A program made the position numbers and the translations under genes. 64,000 nt of DNA from Cricetibacter osteomyelitidis (GTDB lineage Bacteria > Pseudomonadota > Gammaproteobacteria > Enterobacterales > Pasteurellaceae): assembly GCF_004340985.1 (NCBI RefSeq), contig NZ_SLYB01000004.1:62001-126000 (forward strand), in the 5' to 3' direction. The notes below the pieces were generated by a model. The model searched no databases and was not told the DNA's origin. It was given only the letters and a program-made list of their open reading frames with translations. The number at the start of each line of letters is the position of its first letter. Within the stretch, counting starts at the first letter, position 1. Shown here piece by piece: positions 26,979 to 35,332 of the stretch.

Positions 26979-28166
26979 ATGGAACAAACGTGGCGTTGGT
27001 ATGGACCGAAAGACCCTGTTTCTTTATCCGATATTCGTCAAGCCGGTGCAACCGGTATTGTGACGGCACTTCATCATATTCCAAACGGGCAAATTTGGTC
27101 GGTGGAAGAAATTGAAAAACGTAAAGCCGAAGTGGAAGCGGCTGGACTAGTTTGGTCGGTGGTGGAAAGCGTGCCGGTTCACGAAGAAATCAAAACGCAA
27201 ACCGGCAATTATCAACAATGGATTGATAACTACAAACAGAGTATCCGCAATTTGGCAAAATGCGGTATTGATACGGTGTGTTATAACTTTATGCCGGTGC
27301 TGGACTGGACCCGTACCGATCTTGCCTATGAACTGCCGGACGGCTCAAAAGCATTGCGTTTTGACCAAATCGCTTTTGCCGCTTTTGAATTACATATTTT
27401 AAAACGCCCGGGCGCGGAAGCCACCTATACGGAAGAAGAACGCCGGCAAGCCAAAGTTTACTTTGACAATATGTCCGAAACGGATATTAAGCAACTGACC
27501 AACAATATCATCGCAGGGCTACCGGGTGCAGAAGAAGGCTATACGTTAGAGGAATTTCAAGGGCAATTGGATCGCTATAAGGATATTGATTCGGAAAAAT
27601 TCCGTACACATTTAGCTTATTTCTTAAATGAAATTATCCCTGTCGCCCAAGAAGTGGGGATTAAAATGGCGGTTCACCCGGACGATCCGCCGCGCCCGAT
27701 TTTAGGTTTGCCGCGTATTGTCTCTACAATTGAAGATATGCAGTGGTATGTGGACACCCAACCGCTACCGGCAAACGGTTTTACTTTCTGTACCGGCTCT
27801 TATGGCGTGCGTTCTGATAATGATTTAGTAAAAATGGCAACTCAATTTGCGGATCGTATTTATTTTGCCCACTTGCGTTCAACCTGCCGCGAAGAGAATC
27901 CGCTCAGTTTCCACGAAGCCGCGCATTTGGAAGGGGACGTGGATATGTTTAATGTGGTCAAAGTCTTGCTTGATGAAGAATACAAACGCAAAGCCAATGG
28001 CGAAACCCGTTTAATTCCAATGCGTCCGGATCACGGTCATCAAATGCTTGATGATTTACACAAGAAAACCAATCCGGGTTATTCCGCAATCGGCCGATTA
28101 AAAGGGTTGGCAGAATTTCGAGGGCTGGAATTAGGGCTTAAAAAGGTTTATTTTTCAAATAAATAA
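26979..28166 (+). CDS. uxuA: Mannonate dehydratase UxuA, copy 1
   Basis: 395 residues, the length of E. coli UxuA. It dehydrates D-mannonate to 2-keto-3-deoxygluconate with a divalent metal. Marks are [80 protein letters not shown], and MRPDHGHQM near the end. It joins the fructuronate reductase product to KdgK. Last gene of the Q-M-GH31-uxuR-uxuA run, with a terminator after it. It and its terminator are almost identical to the broken copy at 33845-35092. Confidence 0.96.
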   Translation: MEQTWRWYGPKDPVSLSDIRQAGATGIVTALHHIPNGQIWSVEEIEKRKAEVEAAGLVWSVVESVPVHEEIKTQTGNYQQWIDNYKQSIRNLAKCGIDTVCYNFMPVLDWTRTDLAYELPDGSKALRFDQIAFAAFELHILKRPGAEATYTEEERRQAKVYFDNMSETDIKQLTNNIIAGLPGAEEGYTLEEFQGQLDRYKDIDSEKFRTHLAYFLNEIIPVAQEVGIKMAVHPDDPPRPILGLPRIVSTIEDMQWYVDTQPLPANGFTFCTGSYGVRSDNDLVKMATQFADRIYFAHLRSTCREENPLSFHEAAHLEGDVDMFNVVKVLLDEEYKRKANGETRLIPMRPDHGHQMLDDLHKKTNPGYSAIGRLKGLAEFRGLELGLKKVYFSNK

Positions 28167-28182
28167 GTCATCATAAAAATAA

Positions 28183-28212
28183 ATAGGGAATCAGTGCATT
28201 CCCTATATTTTT
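28183..28212 (+). terminator. uxuA terminator
   Basis: Stem ATAGGGAAT (28183-28191) / ATTCCCTAT (28198-28206), loop CAGTGC, followed by ATTTTTAA. Rho-independent terminator 17 bases after uxuA. Confidence 0.88.
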
Positions 28213-28267
28213 AATATCCATTATTATGGTTTCTAGTGTATGACCATGAAATACTCACGTATTTAGT

Positions 28268-28681
28268 TTAATCAAAGGGATTAATATATTTCACCCCCGT
28301 ATTTTGAATATCTTTGGTGTTGCGTGTTACAAAAATCAGATTTTTTACAATCGCAGTAGCAACTAATTGTTTATCAATCACATTATGAGGATTTTCAGCG
28401 ATCAGTTTTCCCCACATTTCGGCACATTGAGCATCAAAAGGAACCGCCAAGGGGCGCATCGGTTCAATTGCAGACTGATACCAATATTGTAATCTTTTAG
28501 CTTGCTCAATATCACCGCGTTGTTGTAAAGCATAAATTCCTTTAATAATTTCACCCAATGTAATTACGCTAAGTAAAATAGGCTCGCCTTTGGCATTAAT
28601 CTCATTGATAAAACGAGTAACGCCTTGATTAGGTTGTTTTTTTCTGAGCTCACTAATCACATTCGTATCGAATAAGTACAT
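28268..28681 (-). CDS. vapC: VapC-type PIN toxin
   Basis: 137 residues from ATG 28681, placed one base after the antitoxin stop; a frame 21 codons longer inside the antitoxin gene is unlikely. PIN-domain ribonuclease of the VapC/FitB group: MYLFDTNVISELRKKQP with the first acidic residue, the conserved Glu in TLGEIIKGI, Asp in VIDKQLVATA and NTKDI in FVTRNTKDIQN. Expressed alone, such proteins stop translation by cutting RNA. It lies between the uxuA terminator and the TRAP4 operon, at a point where hexuronate genes were lost. Confidence 0.87.
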   Translation of the reverse strand: MYLFDTNVISELRKKQPNQGVTRFINEINAKGEPILLSVITLGEIIKGIYALQQRGDIEQAKRLQYWYQSAIEPMRPLAVPFDAQCAEMWGKLIAENPHNVIDKQLVATAIVKNLIFVTRNTKDIQNTGVKYINPFD

Positions 28682-28682
28682 A

Positions 28683-28958
28683 TTAACTATCCCAATTTTC
28701 GCTACGGGCATCTTGCTCAATATGTTCAAATAAAATGTCGTCACCTTTTGGCATATTCATCAATGCACTATTAAATCCTTGAATTTGATTAATGTTTTCA
28801 GTCTGAATATTAAAGGGAATAGCACGATTGATTTTCACCTGTCGTAAAAACATACGAATTGCAACCGCAGGATTAATCCCTAATTCTTCCAGCACGGCAA
28901 AGGATTCCGCTTTTTCTTTCGGATCAATACGAAATTGATATAATGCAGATTGTGACAT
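28683..28958 (-). CDS. RelB/DinJ-type antitoxin
   Basis: 91 residues. N-terminal ribbon-helix-helix of the RelB/DinJ kind: YQFRIDPKEKAESFAVLEEL followed by GINPAVAIRMFLRQV and IPFNIQ, then an acidic tail ending in EHIEQDARSENWDS that should wrap the toxin. It overlaps no gene and is followed at once by the PIN toxin, so the pair is one operon that probably represses itself. A DinJ-like antitoxin with a PIN toxin is less usual than with a RelE/YafQ toxin. Confidence 0.82.
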   Translation of the reverse strand: MSQSALYQFRIDPKEKAESFAVLEELGINPAVAIRMFLRQVKINRAIPFNIQTENINQIQGFNSALMNMPKGDDILFEHIEQDARSENWDS

Positions 28959-29019
28959 ATTAGCCTCCGTATTTATTTTGTAATGACAACATCATACTCT
29001 TAATCTGCACGCTTTTCAA

Positions 29020-29047
29020 TTTTCCGGCAAATCTAATTCGTGAAATT
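29020..29047 (-). pseudogene. Scar of the SDR fructuronate reductase gene
   Basis: TTTTCCGGCAAATCTAATTC and the next eight bases match the SDR gene at 20341-20368 at all but one or two positions, in the same orientation. The matching part encodes an internal segment around [10 protein letters not shown]. It lies 9 bases downstream of the TRAP4 large subunit, where an intact SDR gene lies downstream of the transporter genes in H. influenzae. Confidence 0.72.
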
Positions 29048-29055
29048 TTCAAATA

Positions 29056-30330
29056 TTATTGAGATAGCCAATTCATCGGCGTGATCACTATTTGTGGGAA
29101 TACGGCTAACAATATTAGAATAACAAAATATACTACCAGAAATGGTGCTATCCCTTTTGTCAACTGACCAATACCTTGTTTAGATATGCCTGAGCCGACA
29201 TAAAGAACCGTACCAACCGGGGGAGTAATTAAGCCAATAGATAAGTTAATTACCATCATTACGCCAAAATATGCCACATCTATATTGTATGCTCTCAACA
29301 ATGGAAGTAAAACAGGTACAAAGATTAGTACTGCAGGAATAAGATCCATAACACAACCAATCAAAAGTAAAAACACCATAATCACAAGCATCAATACTGT
29401 TGCATTATCTGTAATTTCACGAATAAAGGTGACTAACTCTGTAGGAATTTGTGCAACTGTTACAGCAAAGCCTGAAATCATTGCAGCTGCTGCAACAAAC
29501 ATAACCATTGAGGTCGTTTTAATTGTACCAATGAATACTTCCGATAATTTTTCTAAAGATAAACTACGATAATAAATACTAACACCTGCTGCATAAATTG
29601 CTGCAACAACCCCTGCTTCTGTGGGAGTAAAAATACCTCCTCTTAATCCGACAATAATAATGACAGGCAATAACAGTGGAAGAAAAGCAGCTTTAAATGC
29701 CTGCCAACGCTGTGATTTTGTTTGTTTTTCAAAAATATTATTTTCTTCGTTTCTGTATAATGCTTTCCATACAATCCATAACCCGGCAACCATTAGCAAA
29801 CCAGGAATAACACCTCCCATAAACAATTTTGTAATAGACGCCCCGGCAGTGATCCCATAAACTATCATCGGAATACTAGGTGGAATAACCACTGAAATAA
29901 TTCCGGCTGCACAAATTAAACCTGTTGAGCGAGCAGCATCATATTTTCTTGTGACCATCATCGGAATTAAAATTGCTCCTAATGCTGCGGTATCAGCAAC
30001 GGCAGACCCAGATAATCCGGCAAAAATTAATCCTGAAATAATAGCAACATATCCTAATCCACCTTTTATATGCCCAACCATACTCATTGCAAAGTTGATA
30101 ATCCTTTCAGATATGCCGCCGTGCTTCATTATTTCACCAGTAAGCATAAAGAATGGAATTGCCATTAAAGGGAAATTATTTGTCCCCATCACAAAATTTT
30201 CAGTAATTAATTGTGTATCAAACATATCCAATTGGAATAGCATAATAGTTGAACTTAATATCATTGATATAGCAACTGGTACACCAATAAAAAGCAGAGT
30301 AAATAAGCTACCAAGAAATAAGAGTAACAT
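29056..30330 (-). CDS. TRAP4 large membrane subunit (DctM family)
   Basis: 424 residues, about twelve membrane segments. Marks: NFPLMAIPFFMLTGEIMKHG, FAGLSGSAVADTAALGAILI, VIPPSIPMIVYG, GIFTPTEAGVVAAIYA and NLSIGLITPPVGTVLYVG. Same branch as the TRAP5 large subunit (SGSAVADTAALG versus VGSAVASTAALG), different from TRAP1/3. Two bases separate it from the small-subunit gene. Base composition is lower in G and C than the uxuA copies nearby. Confidence 0.93.
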   Translation of the reverse strand: MLLLFLGSLFTLLFIGVPVAISMILSSTIMLFQLDMFDTQLITENFVMGTNNFPLMAIPFFMLTGEIMKHGGISERIINFAMSMVGHIKGGLGYVAIISGLIFAGLSGSAVADTAALGAILIPMMVTRKYDAARSTGLICAAGIISVVIPPSIPMIVYGITAGASITKLFMGGVIPGLLMVAGLWIVWKALYRNEENNIFEKQTKSQRWQAFKAAFLPLLLPVIIIVGLRGGIFTPTEAGVVAAIYAAGVSIYYRSLSLEKLSEVFIGTIKTTSMVMFVAAAAMISGFAVTVAQIPTELVTFIREITDNATVLMLVIMVFLLLIGCVMDLIPAVLIFVPVLLPLLRAYNIDVAYFGVMMVINLSIGLITPPVGTVLYVGSGISKQGIGQLTKGIAPFLVVYFVILILLAVFPQIVITPMNWLSQ

Positions 30331-30332
30331 AG

Positions 30333-30800
30333 TTAATTCTCCTTAACGGATACATTTTTATATAAATCATACAAAGTCATACAGAAATACGTAACTGATG
30401 AAACAAAGGAAGCCAGATATAATAATGCCGAAGATAATTCAGTTGCCGGCATTCTTTGTGTGTATGTCAATTCCATCAATTGTGCCGCACCATAAGAAAC
30501 AAGTAACATTGCAAATAAAATTAAGAGATCTGAAATTATTGTAAATAATTTTTTAAATTTTATAGAAATATTTGATGTTACTATATCTACAGTTAAATGC
30601 CCTTTATCCCTAGCGACTAAAATAATTCCGAAAAAAATCATATAAACAAAGCATATCCGTGCAAATTCTTCAGACCATGCGATACCTGAATGGAAAAAAT
30701 ACCTCAATATTGCATTAAAGAAGACAAGAGAAATCATACAAACTAAAGCCAGTATGGATATAGTTTTTAATGTTTTATCTAATATTGAAACTACTTTCAT
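30333..30800 (-). CDS. TRAP4 small membrane subunit (DctQ family)
   Basis: 155 residues from ATG 30800, which has AAGGAG seven bases upstream; the ATG seven codons earlier overlaps this site. Four membrane segments; marks are ILRYFFHSGIAWSEEFARIC and FGIILVARDKGHLTVDI. Works with the large subunit two bases downstream. A hairpin lies between it and the binding-protein gene. Confidence 0.9.
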   Translation of the reverse strand: MKVVSILDKTLKTISILALVCMISLVFFNAILRYFFHSGIAWSEEFARICFVYMIFFGIILVARDKGHLTVDIVTSNISIKFKKLFTIISDLLILFAMLLVSYGAAQLMELTYTQRMPATELSSALLYLASFVSSVTYFCMTLYDLYKNVSVKEN

Positions 30801-30825
30801 AAGAAACTCCTTAATCTTCAAATAG

Positions 30826-30854
30826 GTGCATCACAATACGAAATCGTGATGCAC
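30826..30854 (-). other. Intercistronic hairpin after TRAP4 binding protein
   Basis: Stem GTGCATCAC (30826-30834) / GTGATGCAC (30846-30854), loop of 11 bases, 8 bases after the binding-protein stop. No T-run follows, so it is more likely an mRNA 3'-end stabiliser or attenuator than a full terminator. Confidence 0.65.
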
Positions 30855-30861
30855 ATTAATA

Positions 30862-31848
30862 CTATTTAGAAGCATTAATTTTATTTATTAATTCATTCCC
30901 CCAAGGGTATTTCTGATAAAAGTTTTGATAAAGTATCTTAGAGGCCTCTAACATATCAGCGTGGAATTTTTCATCAGGAACGATAATTTCTTTCCCGTTC
31001 TTTTTAAGAAAATCTTTTACGTCTTGTTCAGATTTTATTGCCAAATCCCATTGTTTTTCTTGATAAAGAGCTGCTGCTTCTTCAAAAATTTTTTTATCTT
31101 CATCTGATATTTTATTCCAAGTCTTTAAGCTAATTTGTAAAAGACCCGGTGAAAAAATATGATTTGTTTGAATAATGTATTTTTGAACTTCATATAATCC
31201 AGACTCTTTAATTAAGGCATACGGATTTTCTTGCCCATCAATTACTTTTTGTTCCAATGCTGTAAATACTTCACTTAGCGGCATACTTTGCCCATTAATA
31301 CCCATTGCTTTTGCCCAATCAACAAATAAAGAATTTAACGGTACTCGCAATCTTAAGCCTTTAAAATCATCAAATTTTTCAATTTTCTTATTTGATGAAA
31401 TAACTCGAAATCCATTCATACCATAAGCAAGCAATTTGATACCATATTTTTCCATTTGATCGCCAATCTCGTTAGAAATAGGCGATGAAAATACTTTTTT
31501 AGCTTCCAGGTTATCTTTAAATAGATACGGCCATTCCCAAACACCAAAAACAGGATCAACATTTTGTAACAACAATCCAGTGATTCCCATTTCAATCGTA
31601 CCATTACGTAGACCATTAACAATTTGATCTTCGCCGCCTAATTGGTTATTCGGGAAAATTCTGATTTCATAACGACCATTGGTTTTTTCTTCAACCGTCT
31701 TTTTGAAATATTCATTTAACGCCACATTTGATGAATGTGTATCTGAATTATAGTGTCCCAATTTTATAATGGTTTTAGCATATGCTTGTGAACCTAATAA
31801 AATTGATGATGCAACTAATGCTTTAAATACCAATGATAAGTGTCTCAT
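30862..31848 (-). CDS. TRAP4 solute-binding protein (DctP family)
   Basis: 328 residues, periplasmic: signal peptide MRHLSLVFKALVASSILLGS with cleavage near AYA-KTI. DctP marks: NNQLGGEDQIVNGLRNG, the arginine of GFRVISSNK, LRLRVPLNSLFVDW with the ligand-clamping arginine, and EVFTALEQKVIDGQENP. Its gene follows the zinc dehydrogenase (24-base gap) and precedes DctQ-DctM, as in the H. influenzae locus HI0050-HI0053. With a hexonate dehydrogenase and uxuA in the cluster, L-gulonate or a similar acid is a fair guess. Confidence 0.92.
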   Translation of the reverse strand: MRHLSLVFKALVASSILLGSQAYAKTIIKLGHYNSDTHSSNVALNEYFKKTVEEKTNGRYEIRIFPNNQLGGEDQIVNGLRNGTIEMGITGLLLQNVDPVFGVWEWPYLFKDNLEAKKVFSSPISNEIGDQMEKYGIKLLAYGMNGFRVISSNKKIEKFDDFKGLRLRVPLNSLFVDWAKAMGINGQSMPLSEVFTALEQKVIDGQENPYALIKESGLYEVQKYIIQTNHIFSPGLLQISLKTWNKISDEDKKIFEEAAALYQEKQWDLAIKSEQDVKDFLKKNGKEIIVPDEKFHADMLEASKILYQNFYQKYPWGNELINKINASK

Positions 31849-31872
31849 AGCAAGATCCTCATTTTAAGGTTG

Positions 31873-32901
31873 TTAAAAAATAGCGTTTACTTTTAAATAA
31901 TTTTCCGGATGCTCAGATAGATTTTGAACATATTTTGGTAATTCATTGAAATTAATTGTTTTAGTAACAATTTTTTCAGCATTGATTTTTCCTGTTTCCA
32001 ATAAATGCAGTGCCTCCTCAAATTCTCCCTTACTTGTTCTTGAACCATAAATGTTTAATTCTTTAAATGTAATTAGATTTGTTGGTAATGGTGTTTCCAT
32101 TTTTGGCCATCCGGTTAAAGCAATTCGCCCTGCGAACGAAACATATTTCAACGCATTTCGGATCGAAATATTAGCTCCGGAAGCTTCAATAATAACTTCC
32201 GCCATACGCCCTTTTGTGATTTCTTTGATTTTTAATTCAGCGTTTTCATTATTTGGATTAATGGTATGTGCTATGCCGATTTGATTTGCATAAGATAACC
32301 GTTGATCGAGAATATCAACTAAAATAGGTATTGCTTTATATTGAATACATGCAAGAGCAGCCATTAAACCAATAGCTCCGGCACCGATAATTACTACATG
32401 TTCTCCGGCAGTAACATTAGTACGGTGTAATGCATGCAGAGAGATAGTAAGTGGTTCAGCTAACGGCAAATAATTTATTGGTATATTGCCATTAATTTTT
32501 ACAACCATATGAGCCGGGTGAGTTATAACTTCTTGCATACCGCCATTAATATGTACGCCGATGACTTTTAAACTTTCACAGCAATTTGTTCGACCAATAC
32601 TACAAGGATAGCAATGTCCACAATAAACATATGGATCAACCACAACACGATCACCAACTTCAACCTCATTTGGAATACCAATTCCTTTTTCTAAAATAGT
32701 ACCAATAATTTCGTGTCCTAAAATTCTCGGATAAGTGACAAGTGGATTGGTTCCTCTATAAGCTCCGATATCCGAACCACAAATTCCCATTGCTTCCACT
32801 TTGATCAATACTTCATTTTCCTGTTTTTCTGGGTATGCCACATCTTTAATTTCAATATGATTAGGTTCATTTAAGCATACCGCTTTGACTGTTTTGCCCA
32901 T
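31873..32901 (-). CDS. Zinc-dependent MDR dehydrogenase (HI0053-like)
   Basis: 342 residues. Catalytic-zinc motifs GICGSD and LGHEIIGTI, structural-zinc cysteines in CGHCYPCSIGRTNCC, NAD fold IIGAGAIGLMAALA. Closest in context to H. influenzae HI0053, of the RspB/L-gulonate 5-dehydrogenase group: oxidation of a hexonate to D-fructuronate, which the reductase and UxuA then degrade. First gene of the TRAP4 operon, divergent from uxuR copy 2 across a large inverted repeat with CRP and UxuR sites. The substrate is inferred, not shown. Confidence 0.88.
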   Translation of the reverse strand: MGKTVKAVCLNEPNHIEIKDVAYPEKQENEVLIKVEAMGICGSDIGAYRGTNPLVTYPRILGHEIIGTILEKGIGIPNEVEVGDRVVVDPYVYCGHCYPCSIGRTNCCESLKVIGVHINGGMQEVITHPAHMVVKINGNIPINYLPLAEPLTISLHALHRTNVTAGEHVVIIGAGAIGLMAALACIQYKAIPILVDILDQRLSYANQIGIAHTINPNNENAELKIKEITKGRMAEVIIEASGANISIRNALKYVSFAGRIALTGWPKMETPLPTNLITFKELNIYGSRTSKGEFEEALHLLETGKINAEKIVTKTINFNELPKYVQNLSEHPENYLKVNAIF

Positions 32902-32987
32902 AAAATATTTCTCCTACTGAAATTTCGTTAAAAAAGATCGCTTTTGTCTAACGATATGGTAATATTTTAATCAATAAAAAAGCAAAA

Positions 32988-33047
32988 TGGTATGCCAAAA
33001 TATCAAATTTGTGAACCAAATCACAAATTTGATATTTTGGCATACCA
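32988..33047. promoter_or_regulatory. 60-base operator palindrome: UxuR-CRP-UxuR
   Basis: Two perfect 27-base arms (32988-33014 and 33021-33047) flank a 6-base centre. Outer ends are TGGTATGCCA (32988-32997) and TGGCATACCA (33038-33047), each one change from the UxuR/ExuR box core TGGTATACCA. The centre is an exact CRP site, TGTGA-N6-TCACA (33010-33025). It lies midway between the divergent dehydrogenase/TRAP4 operon and uxuR, so both directions see the same sites. Confidence 0.82.
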
Positions 33048-33062
33048 ATTTAAGGGGAATTA

Positions 33063-33818
33063 ATGGAAAATAGTACACATAGAGCATATATCAATATTGG
33101 CAATCAACTTAAAACGGAAATAAAACAAGGTATTTATACGATAGGATCACGTCTTCCTACCGAAAGAGAAATATCAGAACGCTTCAACGTCAGCCGTACT
33201 ATAGTAAGAGAAGCTATTGTTATGCTGGAAGTCGAACAATTAGTTACGGTAAAAAGAGGCTCTGGAGCATATGTAACAAATTTACCTAGCAATAATATTG
33301 CAGAAAAAGATACCAATCTTCTTAATGATGTTGGTCCCTTTGAGCTCTTACAAGCCAGACAATTAATTGAAAGTGGGATCGCTGAATTTGCAGCTCAACA
33401 GGCAACAAAAAAAGATATTGTTCTCTTAAAAACATTGCTTGATGAAGAACGTGCTTTGCTAGAAAAAGATGCTGATGATTATAGTGTAGATAGGAAATTT
33501 CACTTAGCATTAGCAGAAATTACACAAAATGATGTTCTCATAAAAATGCAAAATGATCTTTGGGAATATCGATTTAATAGTGCTATGTGGGCACAGTTGC
33601 ACTTGAGAATCTTAAAAAATGAACATCACAGATTATGGATCATTGATCATGAAAATATTTTGAATGCAATACAAAGAAAAGATCCTTTACTTGCACGCAA
33701 AACAATGTGGCAACATTTAGAAAATGTAAAAGTTAAATTATTTGAACTATCTGATGTTGAAGATCCTAAATTTGATGGATACCTATTCAATACAAATCCG
33801 ATTGCAGTAGGTATCTAA
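33063..33818 (+). CDS. uxuR: Hexuronate operon regulator UxuR, copy 2
   Basis: 251 residues, GntR/FCD. Winged helix with GSRLPTEREISERFNVSRTI and REAIVMLEVEQLVTVKRGSG, UxuR hallmark [21 protein letters not shown], tail FDGYLFNTNPIAVGI. AGGGG precedes the ATG. Adjacent to the operator palindrome at 32988-33047 and followed by the broken uxuA, 26 bases on. It is diverged from copy 1 at 26208 although the uxuA genes after them are almost identical. Confidence 0.9.
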   Translation: MENSTHRAYINIGNQLKTEIKQGIYTIGSRLPTEREISERFNVSRTIVREAIVMLEVEQLVTVKRGSGAYVTNLPSNNIAEKDTNLLNDVGPFELLQARQLIESGIAEFAAQQATKKDIVLLKTLLDEERALLEKDADDYSVDRKFHLALAEITQNDVLIKMQNDLWEYRFNSAMWAQLHLRILKNEHHRLWIIDHENILNAIQRKDPLLARKTMWQHLENVKVKLFELSDVEDPKFDGYLFNTNPIAVGI

Positions 33819-33844
33819 TAATACTACGACAATAGGAGAAAACT

Positions 33845-35032
33845 ATGGAACAAACGTGGCGTTGGTATGGACCGAAAGACCCTGTTTCTTTATCCGATAT
33901 TCGTCAAGCCGGTGCAACCGGTATTGTGACGGCACTTCACCATATTCCAAACGGGCAAATTTGGTCGCTGGAAGAAATTGAAAAACGTAAAGCGGAAATT
34001 GAAGCGGCAGGGCTGGTTTGGTCGGTGGTGGAAAGCGTGCCGGTTCACGAAGAAATCAAAACGCAAACCGGCAATTATCAACAATGGATTGATAACTACA
34101 AACAGAGTATCCGCAATTTGGCAAAGTGCGGTATTGATACGGTGTGTTATAACTTTATGCCGGTGCTGGACTGGACCCGTACCGATCTCGCCTATGAACT
34201 GCCGGACGGCTCAAAAGCATTACGTTTTGACCAAATCGCTTTTGCCGCCTTTGAATTACATATTTTAAAACGCCCGGGCGCGGAAGCCATCTATACGGAA
34301 GAATAACGCCGGCAAGCCAAAGTTTACTTTGACAATATGTCCGAAACGGATATTAAGCAACTGACCAATAATATCATCGCAGGGCTACCGGGTGCAGAAG
34401 AAGGCTATACGTTAGAGGAGTTTCAAGGGCAATTGGATCGCTATAAGGATATTGATACGGAAAAATTCCGTACGCATTTAGCTTATTTCTTAAATGAAAT
34501 TATCCCTGTCGCCCAAGAAGTGGGCATTAAAATGGCGGTTCACCCGGACGATCCGCCACGCCCGATTTTAGGCTTGCCGCGTATTGTCTCCACGATTGAA
34601 GATATGCAATGGTATGTGAACACCCAACTGCTACCGGCAAACGGTTTTACTTTCTGTACAGGCTCTTATGGCGTGCGTTCTGATAATGATTTAGTGAAAA
34701 TGGCAACCCAATTTGCGGATCGTATTTATTTTGCCCACTTGCGTTCAACCTGTCGTGAAGAGAATCCGCTCAGTTTCCACGAAGCCGCGCATTTGGAAGG
34801 GGACGTGGATATGTTTAATGTGGTCAAAGTCTTGCTTGATGAAGAATACAAACGCAAAGCCAATGGCGAAACCCGTTTAATTCCAATGCGTCCGGATCAT
34901 GGTCATCAAATGCTTGATGACTTACACAAGAAAACCAATCCGGGTTATTCCGCAATCGGCCGATTAAAAGGGTTGGCAGAATTTCGAGGACTGGAATTAG
35001 GGCTTAAAAAGGTTTATTTTTCAGATAAATAA
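33845..35032 (+). pseudogene. uxuA: Mannonate dehydratase uxuA copy 2, broken by nonsense codon
   Basis: Same 395-codon frame as copy 1 at 26979, but codon 154 is TAA (34304-34306) where copy 1 has GAA: one G to T change. The two open parts are 33845-34306 (153 residues) and 34337-35032 (231 residues, same frame). Other changes include Asp to Asn (WYVNTQ) and Pro to Leu (QLLPA), which may have followed loss of function. The ribosome site is intact. Unless the stop is read through or reinitiated, the TRAP4 cluster depends on uxuA at 26979 or 37626. Confidence 0.9.
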
Positions 35033-35048
35033 GTCATCATAAAAATAA

Positions 35049-35078
35049 ATAGGGAATCAGTGCATTCCCTATATTTTT
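35049..35078 (+). terminator. Terminator of uxuA copy 2
   Basis: Stem ATAGGGAAT (35049-35057) / ATTCCCTAT (35064-35072), loop CAGTGC, then ATTTTTAA. Identical to the terminator at 28183-28212. Confidence 0.88.
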
Positions 35079-35094
35079 AATATCCATTATTTTG

Positions 35095-35332
35095 TCGCTT
35101 ATTCATAGTCAAAGGTCACCAAAGCAACGCTGATAATCGGTAAAAGTGCGGTCATTTTCGGGCAAAATTGCTAAAGAGAAACATAGCGAATTTCCACCGC
35201 ACTTTTGGGCGTACAACGAGCTAAATAAGTGGCGGTATTAAGCGTATCGCCGCCATAAGTTTGCCGCATATTGCCGAATGGTTCGCCATTCAGCTCAATC
35301 ATACATTCGCCGAGGATTGCGAGGGTTTTCAT
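35095..35332 (-). pseudogene. kdgK: kdgK scar with two internal deletions
   Basis: The minus-strand frame from ATG 35332 begins MKTLAILGECMIELNG, is kdgK through YLARCTPKSAVEIRYVS, and then hits TAG after 52 codons. A deletion joins codon 50 or so to the LAILPENDRT region at a short GAAA repeat. A second deletion of 119 bases lies exactly between the two AAAGTGCGGT uptake signals of kdgK (single copy left at 35143-35152). The remaining VALVTFD end runs out near 35095. It starts directly after the GntR gene stop, so it was the last gene of the TRAP5 operon. Confidence 0.9.

Larger units (their letters stand above)
26979..28226 (+). repeat. Long repeat, copy A (uxuA and terminator)
   Basis: From the uxuA start codon to about 60 bases past its stop the sequence is nearly identical to 33845-35092. 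The uxuR genes upstream are only distantly similar and the sequences beyond 28226 and 35092 differ, so the unit of identity is uxuA plus its terminator. Direct repeats, 6.9 kb apart. Confidence 0.88.
33845..35092 (+). repeat. Long repeat, copy B (uxuA and terminator)
   Basis: Counterpart of 26979-28226, with scattered substitutions over about 1.25 kb. Identity starts at the start codon and ends 60 bases after the stop, before a kdgK scar. Confidence 0.88.

Noticed and set aside
33845..35032. Two separate genes (33845-34306 and 34337-35032)
   Set aside because: They are the same frame of one uxuA, split by a TAA; the second part has no ribosome site and starts inside a domain.
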